Shown in pieces: positions 49,094 through 64,000 of a stretch of 64,000 bases of DNA (within the stretch, counting starts at the first letter, position 1; each line of letters starts with the position of its first letter). The stretch is from Silurus meridionalis (taxonomy: Eukaryota > Chordata > Actinopteri > Siluriformes > Siluridae): assembly GCF_014805685.1 (NCBI RefSeq), contig NC_060896.1:3426889-3490888 (forward strand), written 5' to 3'. The notes under the pieces were generated by a model, which was not told where the DNA came from, did not search any database, and was given only the letters and a program-made list of their open reading frames with translations. Made by a program: the position numbers and the translations under genes.

Positions 49094-49688
49094 CATCTGT
49101 AAACACATGTTGGCTTTTACATAATCCAATGTGAGATGGCCTCCTAAAGCCTGACAGTTTTGGGAGGCAAATATACAAATACAAAGCAATTTGTATTCTG
49201 AAAAGACAGAGTAGAGAAACAGTATATTCATTTTCAGCACATCCACACAGAGCACCTTATTATGTTGTGTTAGAGAGCACCTGGAAAGAAATAACACATC
49301 AGATGCATTAATACAAACGTTAATTTTGTAGTATACTACAAAGCTGTTAATAGATCTGATAGTATGCTTTTAGGTGATCTAAATATTTCAATTTCCATTT
49401 CAAAAAACAAAAGAATAAAAAAATAATAAGAAGAAGATGAAGAAGAAGATGTATTCAAGTTTATGAACTTGCATTATCTAAAATGAGCAATAATAATAAA
49501 CAAAATTATAATATGTATTAAAATTATACTCACCACCAATTTCTATGTCTGTATTCATTTTTACAAGTGTTAAGGTCTTTACCAACCAAAAGACATTTGT
49601 CCACTAAAATTCCATCATGTCTACATTCAGAGCAAAAAGCTTGTGCTCTTATAAGAAGAGCAAACAGAACCAGTGCAACTGTGCTCAT
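49094..49688 (-). CDS. Candidate small cysteine-rich secreted protein gene, 5' exons only, not recognised
   Basis: I do not recognise this. A possible exon 1 at 49534-49688 starts with ATG and a clear signal peptide (TVALVLFALLIRAQAF), followed by cysteine-rich sequence (CSECRHDGILVDKC). It ends at a strong phase-2 donor GTGAGTAT. A matching acceptor at 49281 opens exon 2 (49094-49280, cysteine-rich, ending ATG/GTATGA). A TATA-like AATAAAACC lies about 50 bp upstream of the ATG. Downstream, a minus-strand stretch at 48264-48480 could encode a membrane helix (CLCAALLYGCILTHMLIV), but I found no phase-compatible acceptor linking it. It may be a real gene, a decayed gene or chance. Confidence 0.3.
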
Positions 49689-50214
49689 CTCAGTCTGAGC
49701 TCATGCAAGGTTTCAGAGCAGCAGAGGATCTTGGTTTTATTTCCTCTCCTGTGACCCAGGTGGAAAGGCCAGTTGATCTAAATTCTCAGAGGTAAACATT
49801 ACACCCACTAAAGATGGTGTAAAACTGAGTAATGGTATTTTGTTTATAGTTAAGCCCCAAAACCCTCACCAGAGACTGTTTTTTCTACTAATTGTATGGT
49901 CTGAAAGCTTGAAGTCTAAACCTTTTTTGCCTGTTTTGTTGGAGTAATCAGGTATGGTGTCTGATAAAGTTTGAATGATATTGAATGCATAGAAATTTCA
50001 AAACAAGTCATATAGCCAATAACGGATGTTTGCATGTGTGAATGAAAATCAAGCTTGATATACTGCGACTTTATAACTTACTAAGTATATTAATATCTGC
50101 CACTGAAAATGTGAGACATACAGGGATCACTTGTTTATACTGACCTTATTTTAATACTTAGTTCTATTTAGCCATCATAAAGTCTGTCCTGTGCACTTGG
50201 CTTAGCTACAATAT

Positions 50215-50470
50215 CAGACATCGGAAAACTAGAGTTCAGATGGTTGGAAAGATTATTGGTGCTCCCCTGCTCACTCTTCAAGAACTGTATACTTCCAGAA
50301 TGAGAACAAGGGCCCGGAAAATCACACTGGATCGCTCATAATTTTCAAACTTTTGCCGTCTAGCCGATGCTACAGAGCACTGAAAACCAGGACAGACAGG
50401 CACAAGAAAAGACTCTTCCCCCAGCCAATCTAACTTACAAATGGTTAAATGCTCCTCTTCTTGTGCACAA
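50215..50470 (+). mobile_element. Non-LTR retrotransposon fragment, end of reverse transcriptase ORF
   Basis: The + strand frame contains VGKIIGAPLLTLQELYTSRM then RTRARKITLDRS and KDSSPSQ, the typical C-terminal end of a fish LINE ORF. It is broken by stops and followed by an A-rich stretch. Confidence 0.6.
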
Positions 50471-52767
50471 CAACAACAACAAAAAAACAAACAAAAACAA
50501 TGACAAAAAAAGGGAGTCAGAGAACAGATCAGAACAAGCATTCAGAATTTCTACAAGTCTAAAAGGCTTAAAAGGAGCACCAAGGCCTGTCCTGGTAACA
50601 ATCGTGATTGTGATACATCTTCAGAAACAACATAACCTTTTCAAATTTTTTAATTATACCTGGAATGCTTAGAATGGGTCTGTTTTCATAGCTAAATTAA
50701 TGAACAGAAAAAATATCTGCTTTTTGATGTTTACAATGTTGGTTGACTCGTTCAGAGATCAAATATGTATTAAAAAAACTAAAAAAAAAAAAACAACTGA
50801 GCCAGTGTGTCAGAGAAAATGTTTTTTTATTTAAAATGAAATAAAACAAGGGTGAAATGCATTGCTTGTCATGTTCATATTTTGGCCATTTATAATAATT
50901 TACTTGCTATATAAATTACATTCAACAAAGTCATTTATCATAATATCATTTACATGAACCAATCCAACACGTTTATTTTATAAACGATATTCAATTCCTT
51001 AAACATAATGCTTATTATTTAAATATATATAATATTATGGCTATTTACAGTATTGGTGCCACATATTTTTTTTTTTTTTCCTGCTGGCAAAGCACATTAG
51101 GTTGGCCCTATTTACAGATTGATTACTTTTTGTAGTTTGGATTAAACCAGTTCAAGTAAAAAGACTAAACAAATCATTGCCACCTTCACTGTGCCTGGTT
51201 AAAATTCCATTTTTACATGTAAGAATACAGAATGGGTGTATACTGTATATGCAAATTATAGTATAAGTATTTTATACTTATTACCTGGCAGCAGGTGCCA
51301 TCCAAATAAAGATATGCTGAGGGATGGCAACAAATGGGTTTTGACCATTAAACTGTTTTATTGTTTGTTTGTTTTTTTTTAGGTTGAGCTGTCTGGCACT
51401 CTAGTGCTGAAATCACTTTACTTCTATTGATGTACATGAAGCACTTGCAGGCCTCATTATACGGTTGTAAATAGTGCAGATTCTGTTTTATGGATTTATA
51501 TTTTAGTGACTGGCAAAAATAACCATAATTGTAATATTTCAAAATTTACTAACAATTTGTATACAGCAGAGATTTCTTGAATTTCAAAACACATTGAATT
51601 GCATTACTATCTGACCTTAACAGGACAAATTGTCATTTTTGAAATGAAAATGCTGGATGAAAGTATCATCAAATGATACTTTCAGCAAAATGAAAAAAAA
51701 AAACCTACGACCAATAACGTGTCTCTTGTTGTGGGGCCTACAAACATATGGCTTCTTTTATTACATCAATGCAAAACGTGGGGTGGGTGGGGGGTTTGTC
51801 CCTCAGCACACAAAATAAAGGACAAAGATAATTTCGACCACTCAGAATGGTACAGTGTTGCTTGTATCAAACAACTAGAATCTCTACAGGTCAGTAGGCC
51901 TTGACACCTAAAGATGAGAAAATCTGCAAATCTCTAGGGTAGATAATAAATGTGCAAATAATATATAATAAAAAATAATACATGACGTAAACTATATTCT
52001 TATTTCTTCCAATAATAATGATTAATAATAATAATATTAATAATAACATAAAATATAAATTAATAAACATGCAATGGGGAAAATGTTAACTCAAATTTAA
52101 TTAGGTCTCATTGGGAAAATCTTCTTTACAGTTTCATTTACCCCATATCCAAACGACAATTTAATTATTTTAATTGGTCCTGCTGGGGCTGGAGGGCAGG
52201 AATAACAACAGGCAGGCTTCGTTTCTAAACAGCCTTCTTTGTACCTGAGGGAGAGCTTACACAACACACCTGTCACAAGAGCACCTGCAACACGAATGGA
52301 AACTCATGTGTGTACAATGAACTGTAATGTGACATGTTTTCACACGTTTGTCTTGTTGGTTTGTAAAATGACAAGTCATCTGGGTTTAATTAATCACCTG
52401 AGATCAGAGGATGCATGTCTCCTGCCATGAGACAATGGCTTTATTCAAACACAAATTATATCATCAAACCAGGGTACAATATAATATCTGGCCACATTTG
52501 TGTTATTCTTTGCAATATGTTTAATTATTATCTTGCAAAGTAAACAGCATCGCTAATTAAATAGCAGCGTAGCATTATTCAAAGGTGTGTATTTTTCATA
52601 AGTCATTTTTTACATCAATGCCAAATAACCCCTTAAAAAGTAAAGAGTACTTATTTATCAATAATATTTATTAATAAACTTATTTATTGAGGTCAATATA
52701 TGGGAACATCTTTTATTTTTAAGGAAAAAATAAATCATGCTGTAAATAGGGTAGGAGCTACTGTATG
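50471..52767. other. Intergenic, no gene seen
   Basis: AT-rich with homopolymer runs and ATA/AAT-rich patches (about 51950-52080). No reading frame with coding features. Confidence 0.55.
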
Positions 52768-56086
<3,319 letters not shown>

Positions 56087-56120
56087 TGTCGTCCTTCAGA
56101 AAACATCTTGACCTCTGTGT

Positions 56121-56129
56121 TTTTATATA
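56121..56129 (-). promoter_or_regulatory. TATA box of gene I
   Basis: TTATATAAAA-type box on the minus strand, 35 bp before the ATG at 56086. Confidence 0.6.
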
Positions 56130-56929
56130 AACGTTTTCACATACCGGCTAGGACCAGAGGGGGCGGGCTTGAACTATGCAGTAGTGTTAACACCTTGGGT
56201 TGGGTTATTTATTAATAAAGAAGGACACATTTATATTATATTGCATTGTTCCACTTATTTGTTCAATATGGTGTCTGCAGCGGAGAGTACAAAATCAATA
56301 TTCTTGTATCATTGTAATGTATTTAGGCTAAATCAACAGTAAACATTTACATGCTCATGATTGGATATTGCAAATAGTTTTAGCGCTAAATTCTAACATA
56401 CAGGCTCTTATTTATCAGTTAAACTTAAGCACAATTAATAATGCACCTGTGTTTAATGCATACAACCATTGTACATCAAAATATGCTGTGGTTTGAGCTC
56501 TCTTTTTTGAGATTTTTGAGAAATTGTTAATAAAAAAAGAACTAAAAGCAATGAATAACCACTGCACAGCAAAATTTAATGATTTACTATAACGTCTACA
56601 GATATTAATACTTACTAAATGCTTTCATAATGATTAATTAACCCTGTCCCATTCATAAATACATTAGAAAATAATGGAACCTATACATTAACAGATACAT
56701 CATTAATAAATAGCTATTCCTGAATAATATATACAATCAATTTGTTTTTACTTAAAAGTGTAAATAGAACATGCACAGACTACAATTTTATTTTGGACCT
56801 GCATTTTTTATATGAAAGTCGGTTGCAATTCTGTTTTGTACTGTATGTGGTAATCTTTTTCATATTTTCTTTTACTATTGGTCCAAAATGTTTTTTTTTT
56901 TTCAGATCCATTCTGGATATGATAGATGT

Positions 56930-57025
56930 GCTTAATAAGACAGCCTTGTCCAGAGCAAATTACATTTATCTAATTTATTTAACTATAGGTTGAGGGCCTT
57001 GATCAAGGGCCCAGCTGTGGCAGCC
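56930..57025 (-). mobile_element. SINE fragment
   Basis: Contains CCTTGTCCAGAGCAAATTAC and GGGCCTTGATCAAGGGCCCAG-like sequence (shortened), as in fish tRNA SINE bodies. Degenerate; a similar scrap lies at about 57298-57345. Confidence 0.4.
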
Positions 57026-57094
57026 AAGTAAATTTTTTAATTGAATAATTAATTAGAAACCCATCAATCAAGTCATTCAATAATTTATTTTGTG

Positions 57095-57290
57095 CATATG
57101 CATTATAGTAGCCTACTGTTACTAATTATAAGGTTCTATCAGAAAACCCTGGCAGATTAAAGAACTTTTATTTTGTTGGTAAATTTTAATGTTTGCTAAA
57201 AATACACTTTATTCAATAAAGAGCCTGAATCAGAAATTGTAATTTTGGGAACAATGAAACCAATGGAGAATTATCTCATTTATACAACTG
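57095..57290 (-). pseudogene. OlfC relic: part of exon 4 fused to part of exon 3 (J-like)
   Basis: 57096-57205 resembles the complement-strand exon 4 of gene J (compare 58930-59045: AGTAGCCTACTGTTACTA, CAGAAAACCC, CAGATTAA, TTTTGCTAAAAAATAC). Immediately after, 57214-57270 resembles J exon 3 (compare 59500-59560: AGAGCC, TCAGGAATTGTAACTTTGGG, AAACCAATGGAG). The intron is gone and both parts are decayed, so this is a deleted remnant of a J-like gene. Confidence 0.72.
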
Positions 57291-57636
57291 AGTAGTTGAG
57301 AGTTGAGGCCTTGACCCAGAAGTGGTGGCCAAGTTACATTTTTAATAGATAATAAATCACTATAACATATTTAGATCGTTTAGTCTAATCAGTTAAATCA
57401 GTGTTCGGTAAAACATATAGGAAAGGCATGTACCTAAAGAATGTAGGTTTAATCCTACAGACTGGTATTGTAAGATCAATGCATTAATATCATTTATTCT
57501 GGCATAGGTTGTAAAACATCAGAACACATTTATTTTTGAATGTATACATTCTCTGAGTATAGAATTCATCACTATGCTTAAAAAAGAGATTCAGAGTACA
57601 GATCAGATGTGTTTATTCAGCTATCAGAAACATACT

Positions 57637-60054
57637 TCATTTGATCTTTCCCATTAATTGCTTTTTAGTGTTCATTTCAGGCTTCAGTAAAATCACATAG
57701 CATTTTGGAACAAAAATACAAAAAAGCAAACTGTAACTTGATGCTAAAATGGCAAAGATCTCCACAGCTACTGTAAACTTTCCCGGAGAGCTGACGTAAG
57801 CTGGGATAAAGGTGATCCACACTGCACAGAATATGAGCATGCTAAATGTGATAAATTTTGCTTCATTGAAATGATCAGGCAACTTTCGTGCAACAAAAGC
57901 CAAAGCAAAACATAATCCAGCAAGAAAACCTATGTAACCCAATACGGCCCAGAAACCTATAGTGGAACCCAAACTGCACTCTAACAAGATTTTTTCTTGG
58001 TAATAATTCATATTCATGTAGGGGAAAGGAGGGGATATTGTTAACCAAAGTGCACAAATTAGAACTTGTATAATGGTAAATGCAACTACACTGAGTCTCT
58101 GCTGTAGAGGCCCAAACCATTTCATGATATTGCTGCCTGGAAGTGTAGCTCTGAACGCCATTAACACCACTATTGTTTTGCCCAGAACACATGAGATGCA
58201 CAGGACGAAGGTGATTCCAAACACTGTGTGGCGCAGCATACAGGACCAATTTGAGGGCTGACCAATGAAGGTAAGTGAAGACAGAAAACACAGAGTAAGA
58301 GAGAAGAGGAGCAGAAAGCTTAGCCCAGAGTTGTTGGCCCGAACTATAGGAGTATTTTTATTGTAGTAGAAAATAAATATAGTCAGAACAGTAAACAAGA
58401 CCCCAATCAAACAAAAAGCTGCCAGCAATATTCCCATTATATCTTTGTATGAGAGAAATTCAACTTCTTTTGGAATACAGGCATCTCCTTTTGTGTTTGA
58501 CCAATACAGCACTGGGCATTTCAAGCAGTTAAGTGAATCTGAATGGGAAATATAATAGCAATTAGTATTTATTATTGATATTATATATATAATAAATACA
58601 CAATATTTTTTCTTTTTTTTAGTACCTGTTGCATTGCTAATTTCTCCTGGAGCACATGGTATACAATCAAAGCAACAGACAGGCCTCCTTTTCTGAACAG
58701 CTCTTCTAGTACCTGGGGGACAACTCTCACTGCAGACAGACACCGGTACCTCATAAAACGTAAAAAAAAACCTGAATAAATCTATATTTCTAGACAATGT
58801 GCATTAGTTTTTATTTATTTATTTTTTTTTTTTCAAATAGAATTAGCATCGTGAAAAGTTTACTATTTTGTTTCCTGCTTTCCAGACAATTGGAACTCCA
58901 TTCAAAGTAAGCTGCTGGTCTTTAGGCAAAGATGCATCATAGTAGCCTACTGTTACTACTTTTGAGGTTCCTTCAGAAAACCCCTGCAGATTAATTAACT
59001 CATATTTTGCTGGTAAATCTCCATTTTTGCTAAAAAATACATTTTCTCCTCGAAGTGTAGTGAAATTTACATTCTGCAAGGAATTCAGGACCTTGAATAC
59101 ACAAGTTGCATAAAACAATACTCATATTAAAAACTGTCCATGGACTGTTCATTTCAGTTTGTGTTTGAAAATGAATTATTATGACCTGCCTTACCTCCCA
59201 AGGCTTTATTTGGGAATAATCTGTACATTCTGAATTTGAAAATGTACTGTTATTCTGCTTACAAGAAACCAAAGTGTGTAGTGCATATCCCAATGCATAT
59301 ACAGCCTTATAGACATTGTTTGTGAATCTCAGATCTGATACATCAGTAAAAGAGTTTTTTACATCTTTTAAATGCTCAGAGCCATCACAGGTCCTCCAGC
59401 CTTCCCTGGGACTCAGCGAGCAGTTAAACACAGTTTCCCAAAAGTCCCTAATAAACCTGCTGTTGGGGAATTGTGAGGGATTCACTTTTTCCAAAAAAGA
59501 GCCCAATTCAGGAATTGTAACTTTGGGCACACTAAAACCAATGGAGCCGATTAAAGACATATGTCCTAAGGCTTCTGTGAAGGAGTTATCCGTGATCCAG
59601 GCATCGCTGCCGATCCACTGCAGTCCAGTAATATTCTGCTTGTCTAACTCCTCCACCAAAATCTTAATCTCTCTGTGAGACATGAACGCTATTATTACTT
59701 TCGACGTGGACTCTTTGATAATGTCAACTATTTGGACTATGATGTCATGCGGGCTGGTGATCTCAAAAGCTGCAGAATACTCAATACACACACCCTCTTC
59801 ATGGGCGGCCATTAGAAACATCGCAATGCCATTCAGACCATAGTCGTTTCTGTTGCTTATGGTTCCTACCCAGGTCCAGCCAAAGTGTCTCATTAACTGA
59901 GCCAGTGCTCTGCTCTGGTAATAATCACTGGGGATTGTTCTGAAGAAGGAGGGGAAATCTTTTCTGTTGCTTAGGCAAGCACAGGACGCAAAGTGACTGA
60001 TCTGTTGGAATGAACAAAATACGGATGAAATATCTCTTTAGAAGAAACCAGAAC

Positions 60055-60101
<47 letters not shown>

Positions 60102-61077
60102 GAACTAGTAGTAGTGTCTTACCACTGGTATTTGGAACTGTCCAATAGTCCTTGCAATGGCGATAGTTGGTGTTGACCCAGAATGACCAATAATAGCTTG
60201 GGCTGTTTGGGTTGTACATGTTGTATTTACTGTAGAGCTTAGATTAGCACTTACCAAAGCCAGTGCAGATCTAAGTACATCCATAGATCCACAGTTATCG
60301 TATATTCTGTATCCCAGAGAAACTCCAGGTAAAAGGTCGGGATTTTTGTTAATTTCTTCCACAGCAAATATCATTGTCTGTGCAAACTGGAATTCCCTGA
60401 AATTAAAGCTTAAAGCAATTTGTGAATTAGGAATTGTAAACAGAATTTTTGCAACTTACATATTAATACAGAGTGTCCAAAACATATACAGTTTAAAGGG
60501 AAATTAAGATTTTTTTTAGCCCGAAATAGTTTGCAAAAAATATTCATTTGCTTATATTTTTCAGATAGCTTTTGGTTATGGTGTACCAGAAAATGATACA
60601 GCACAGAGATCATTTAAAAGAATGCATTCAAAGTGCAATTACATGCATGAAACTGGATGCATTAACAAGTTCAACAACCAAGAGATGACAATGTGGGCTT
60701 ACAAAGAAATGGAAACATCTAGAGGGTGGTTTGTAAATTACATAATGTAAATGCATACTTTTAACCAGTTCATGTGAAAAAAATACATCATCATCGTTTC
60801 CTAGACGTTTGGGATATCCTGCTTTTTTAACCCATTAAAAAGTACACGAGAAAGTTCTGGAATAAATGTATACATACTCCCTGCATGGGCGCACTGCCGG
60901 CATGTGCGTAAAACTGTCTGTGTAGCCATCTTGTCCAGTGCGAAATGAAAAAATACCTCCAATAATGAGATCTCCGTCTGCATAAAGTTCAGGCTGCTCG
61001 ATGTGACTGTGTACCCGGCACACAGGCTCTTGTGCCTGACAAAGCAAAACCATAAAGAGGAGCTGAAAGAGAAGCAT
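57637..61077 (-). CDS. OlfC (V2R-like) olfactory receptor J, complete
   Basis: The exons are 60878-61077, 60123-60408, 59195-60001, 58864-59091, 58626-58749 and 57637-58538, totalling 2547 nt and 848 residues. The signal peptide ([11 protein letters not shown]) is followed by [12 protein letters not shown]. Exon 1 joins exon 2 as [15 protein letters not shown]. The pocket keeps the Ser (HSGSTPT) and Tyr (RNDYGL), but the Glu of SEAW is Asp (GSDAW). The linker is [16 protein letters not shown]. Helix 6 has [17 protein letters not shown] and the tail ends QLMGKIK. Introns are GT-AG. The intron 4 donor (ATA/GTAAAC) and the intron 4 acceptor (ATGAG/GTACC) are weak but are the only phase-compatible choice I found. 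Exon 5 and the intron before exon 6 form one long open stretch by chance. Intact and probably functional. Confidence 0.92.
60056..60101. repeat. (ATT)n trinucleotide repeat in intron 2 of gene J
   Basis: About 15 ATT units on the plus strand, about 20 bp from the exon 2 donor. Confidence 0.95.
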
Positions 61078-61689
61078 GACAGCTCAGGTAATAGTTTCGT
61101 CACCATGCAGGCCCCCAGAATTTATGCGCAATGAGAAGCTCAGAAAGAACTTTAAATATCATGCTGCTCCACGTGATATTACTCCCAGGAGACTGTGAAC
61201 ATATCTGAAGTAACTAATCAAAATTAATTTCCAATCCAAATCTATTTTGGATTGCATATACTGGCACTTTAAAGCACATATAGATTTTTTATGCATTTTC
61301 TTTTTTTATTATGCCACATTTTTTCATAAAGATTTAGCTATAATAGACTTCTGCATATCTAAGTCATTTTTTTTAATTATTATTTTTAACCATTTTTTTA
61401 ATAAAATTAAATAGTAAAGATAAATGCTTGTTTATCAGTATAGAAAGTAATATATTACATATACACATAAATCATGAATTTTCAGTAACAAACCATTTTT
61501 TTTATTATTATTCCAAAAGCAAAGGTTTGTTAACACTGCATTTTAGCTCTTTATAAGAAATGCGTACATAATCGAAATAATAGTTATTTTTTCTTTTTTC
61601 TCTTTTGCTTGCTTTCTCACTCTCATCCACAAGATGGCAAAATAACTTTACGAATTACACCAAACTACCATTTACCGACCAACATAAAC

Positions 61690-62050
61690 ACATTATTTAG
61701 AAAAATGTATTGGACACCTGACTTTTCCAGCCGAATGTAGTTCAACCCAAACTGGTACTACAAAGTTGAAGGTTCAAAAGTGTATAGAATGCCTTTGGAT
61801 TCAGAAATGTAGCATGAAATGTTCCCTTGTTTTGAACTAGGAGATCCAAATCTGTGCATGACAATGCCTTTGTGCCAAAGCTAGCTCCATGAACATATGC
61901 TTTACATGGGTTGGGGTGGAAGATCTTGAGTGGCCTGCTATGGAGCTCTGACTTTAACCCTAACATTGACTGCACCCTAGACCTCTCACCCTACATCAGT
62001 ACCCGATGTTACTAAAGCTCTTCTCTAATGAGAATCTATAACCTAGTATA
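61690..62050 (+). mobile_element. Tc1/mariner-like relic, related to 47689-48208
   Basis: Begins with a degenerate terminal repeat (AAAATGTATTGGACACCTGA). It continues with the same decayed transposase C-terminal sequence (GATCTTGAGTGGCCTGCTAT at about 61923). The right end is not identifiable. Confidence 0.65.
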
Positions 62051-62459
62051 ACACCAAATGTGATTTGAATGTTCATAAAGCACATTCAAATCAGAAACTG
62101 CAAAACGTCATTCACACATTTTATCTGAATGTCCTTACTGGAGTAGTCATTTGTACCTCCTTAAATCAAAGATCTATGTATGGGGAGTGCTGCAAATGCA
62201 AAGACACCTCATACCCACTGTATAACCACTACAGTGCCATGAGCCAGTGGGCTACCAGGCTGCAAGGACAAAAGTACTCCAGATGACTTGCGAGGAATCA
62301 CTGAAGAGGACAATTGACATTTAATTAGGGATCATTGTGCACTCTGCTCTACGGTGGTACTGTGCTTCATCTTAATAACACTAAGAATTGCATTGCAGGG
62401 TAAAATGTCTTTACAGGGGGGCACCAGACATGATATTTGCATGTATTGAAGATTTTTTT

Positions 62460-62935
62460 CATTCCTGCCCCCTGCAAACATCCCGAACCATCTAGAGACT
62501 TACCAGTTTAAAAGCTCTGGCATGGAGAAGCTGGTGTTGGATCTGTGATGATCACAAATGTTGAGCTATTTTATGAGTTGTTCAGTAGCTCCTAGTTTTA
62601 TACCCATAAAGACTGTAGAAGACTGTAGAAAGAACATTACTTATAATCTTATACTCCAGTACTCATGTTAGTTCTCACTATGCAGTGTTCTGTACTGTTT
62701 AAATAATATAATCACACTCTTGATGTCACCTAAATGAGGATGGGTTCCCCTTTTGAGTCTGGTTCCTTTCAAGGTTTCTTCCTCATAACATCTAAGGGAG
62801 TTTTTCCTTGTCACAGTCGCAATGGCTGTTTATCAGGGATAAACACACACCATTCACCTTAACTGTTAAATTCTTTAAAGCTGCTTTGAGACAATGTCTG
62901 TTGTAAAAAACACTATAGAAACTCAGTAACTTGCT
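62460..62935 (+). mobile_element. L2-like LINE 3' UTR fragment
   Basis: Matches 10685-11180 of the nested L2 copy with internal deletions, ending in AAGCTGCTTTGAGACAATGT and a degenerate tail. Confidence 0.75.
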
Positions 62936-63189
62936 ACTGTTTTCTGTAGGCAGAGATAAGAAAAAAAAAAAGACGTAAATAAAAAAAATATTTTTTTACT
63001 TTTTTATTATTGTTTACTTGGAATGTTTTAAAATAACTTTATAAATATACATATTTAATTTATTGGTAAATTATTAATTTAAAATTAATTAATTACAAAT
63101 TTTTAACTAAACTTATGAATGCTATTTATTCTTGCCCCTAAACATTTTCTAAACCTTCAATTGTTAAATATATATTACAGCAAACTTTT

Positions 63190-63330
63190 CTTTACAAATC
63201 AAAAACTTTGTTATGATACAGTGTCCCTGGAGTAGAAATGGTTAAGGGCTTTGTTTGAGGGCCCAAAAAATGGCATCTTGGCAGTGCTGATGCTTGAAAT
63301 GTGATTTCTTGATCATTGACCCAGATTGTG
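63190..63330 (-). mobile_element. Degenerate SINE fragment
   Basis: Read on the minus strand it keeps a GGGCCCTCAAACAAAGCCCT stretch and AACCATTT, as in fish tRNA SINE bodies. A box not clear. Confidence 0.4.
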
Positions 63331-64000
63331 TGAGAAAAAATATAATCTCTTTGTTTGACAAACGCTAAAAAAAGTTTTTTTAAGCAGAAAATGATCTTAG
63401 TGAAGGTGCCACGTACTGTACCTGTGAATACACTGCAAGGTAATTGCAATGTATTCCTGGGACATGTGACTATTCTTTTGTAGAACATACGGCAACAATA
63501 ATTGCAATATACAGCAATAAATACAATATATGATACAAGGAACAATGAATTAAAAAATTGAAAAATTGCAAATTTGAAGTCATTTACAACTTATATACTT
63601 TTGGTAAGAAGACCTCAGAACCCTACTCCTAGTATCAATGTTTAATCTTATTTAATTTGAGTGTCAGTAATGTATGCAGTGAACTGGTTGAATCTTGCAG
63701 GTAAACTCTTTGCATGTTGCTTTAACTCTTCTTTTCTGTATGGTCTGAACAAAAGCAATATCCTGTTCTGTATATTATTCATATCCATTCTGTAATGAGT
63801 TATACCATTGGTTCCATGCTACCCAGACTGTCTAAATTTGAGATAATGAATAATAATAATAATCTTATAATAAAATTAATAAAATTAAATTAATAATCTA
63901 CCATTTGTGGTTGTTTGCAAGTGCTCCTATAAGTTAACTGAACACAAAAATGTGCTTCAGAAAGAATTTCATGCTACAGTTTGCCTGACTTCAGGATAAT
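63331..64000. other. Intergenic, nothing recognised
   Basis: AT-rich; no gene or repeat family that I can support. Confidence 0.5.

Noticed and set aside
57637..58797. A single 386-codon frame joining exon 5 and exon 6 of gene J
   Set aside because: The intron at 58539-58625 happens to be open; the splice sites and the phase of all other copies show it is an intron.

Overview
The window is teleost nuclear DNA. It has intron-containing genes with GT-AG splice sites, tRNA-derived SINEs, L2/Rex1-like LINEs, a DIRS-like tyrosine-recombinase retrotransposon, Tc1 relics and many dinucleotide microsatellites. The SINE tails (TAAATGTAAATG type) would suit an ostariophysan such as a catfish, but I cannot fix the species.

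The biology is a tandem cluster of V2R-like olfactory receptor genes (teleost OlfC, family C GPCRs). Each gene has the same six-exon plan. Exon 1 carries the signal peptide, exons 2-4 the Venus-flytrap ligand-binding domain, exon 5 (124 nt in every copy) the cysteine-rich linker and exon 6 the whole seven-helix domain. Intron phases are 2, 0, 0, 0, 1. I find nine loci. They are A (1-1330, cut by the window edge), B (2772-7235, intact), C (14241-18894, frameshifted), D (26553-30289, two one-base lesions), E (30898-34216, intact), F (35498-38941, intact, the only + strand gene), G (41484-44532, intact), I (52768-56086, intact) and J (57637-61077, intact). Two relics lie at 46895-47345 and 57095-57290. 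The letter H is not used.

A, B and C are recent copies of a unit of about 5.9 kb (gene plus spacer). The B-C spacer was lengthened by about 5.5 kb by a composite LINE insertion, itself split by a second LINE. The C-D spacer was lengthened by about 6.4 kb by a DIRS-like element carrying two nested L2 copies. Target-site duplications can be read for several of these insertions.

The strongest observations are these. (1) Exon 6 is almost identical in B, C, D and E although the ligand-binding exons and introns of D and E are clearly diverged; in E the near-identity starts and stops inside the exon, which points to gene conversion of the transmembrane exon. (2) B-E share a non-canonical GC donor at intron 4, whereas F, G, I and J use GT. 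(3) Residues of the amino-acid pocket are changed in some copies: Tyr to His in A and B at the position of CaSR Y218, and Glu to Asp in J at the position of CaSR E297. Most genes have a TATA box shortly upstream of the ATG. E and F are head to head around a 1.2-kb region that contains an inverted-repeat element. F and G are tail to tail. No CRISPR array, rRNA or functional tRNA gene was seen.
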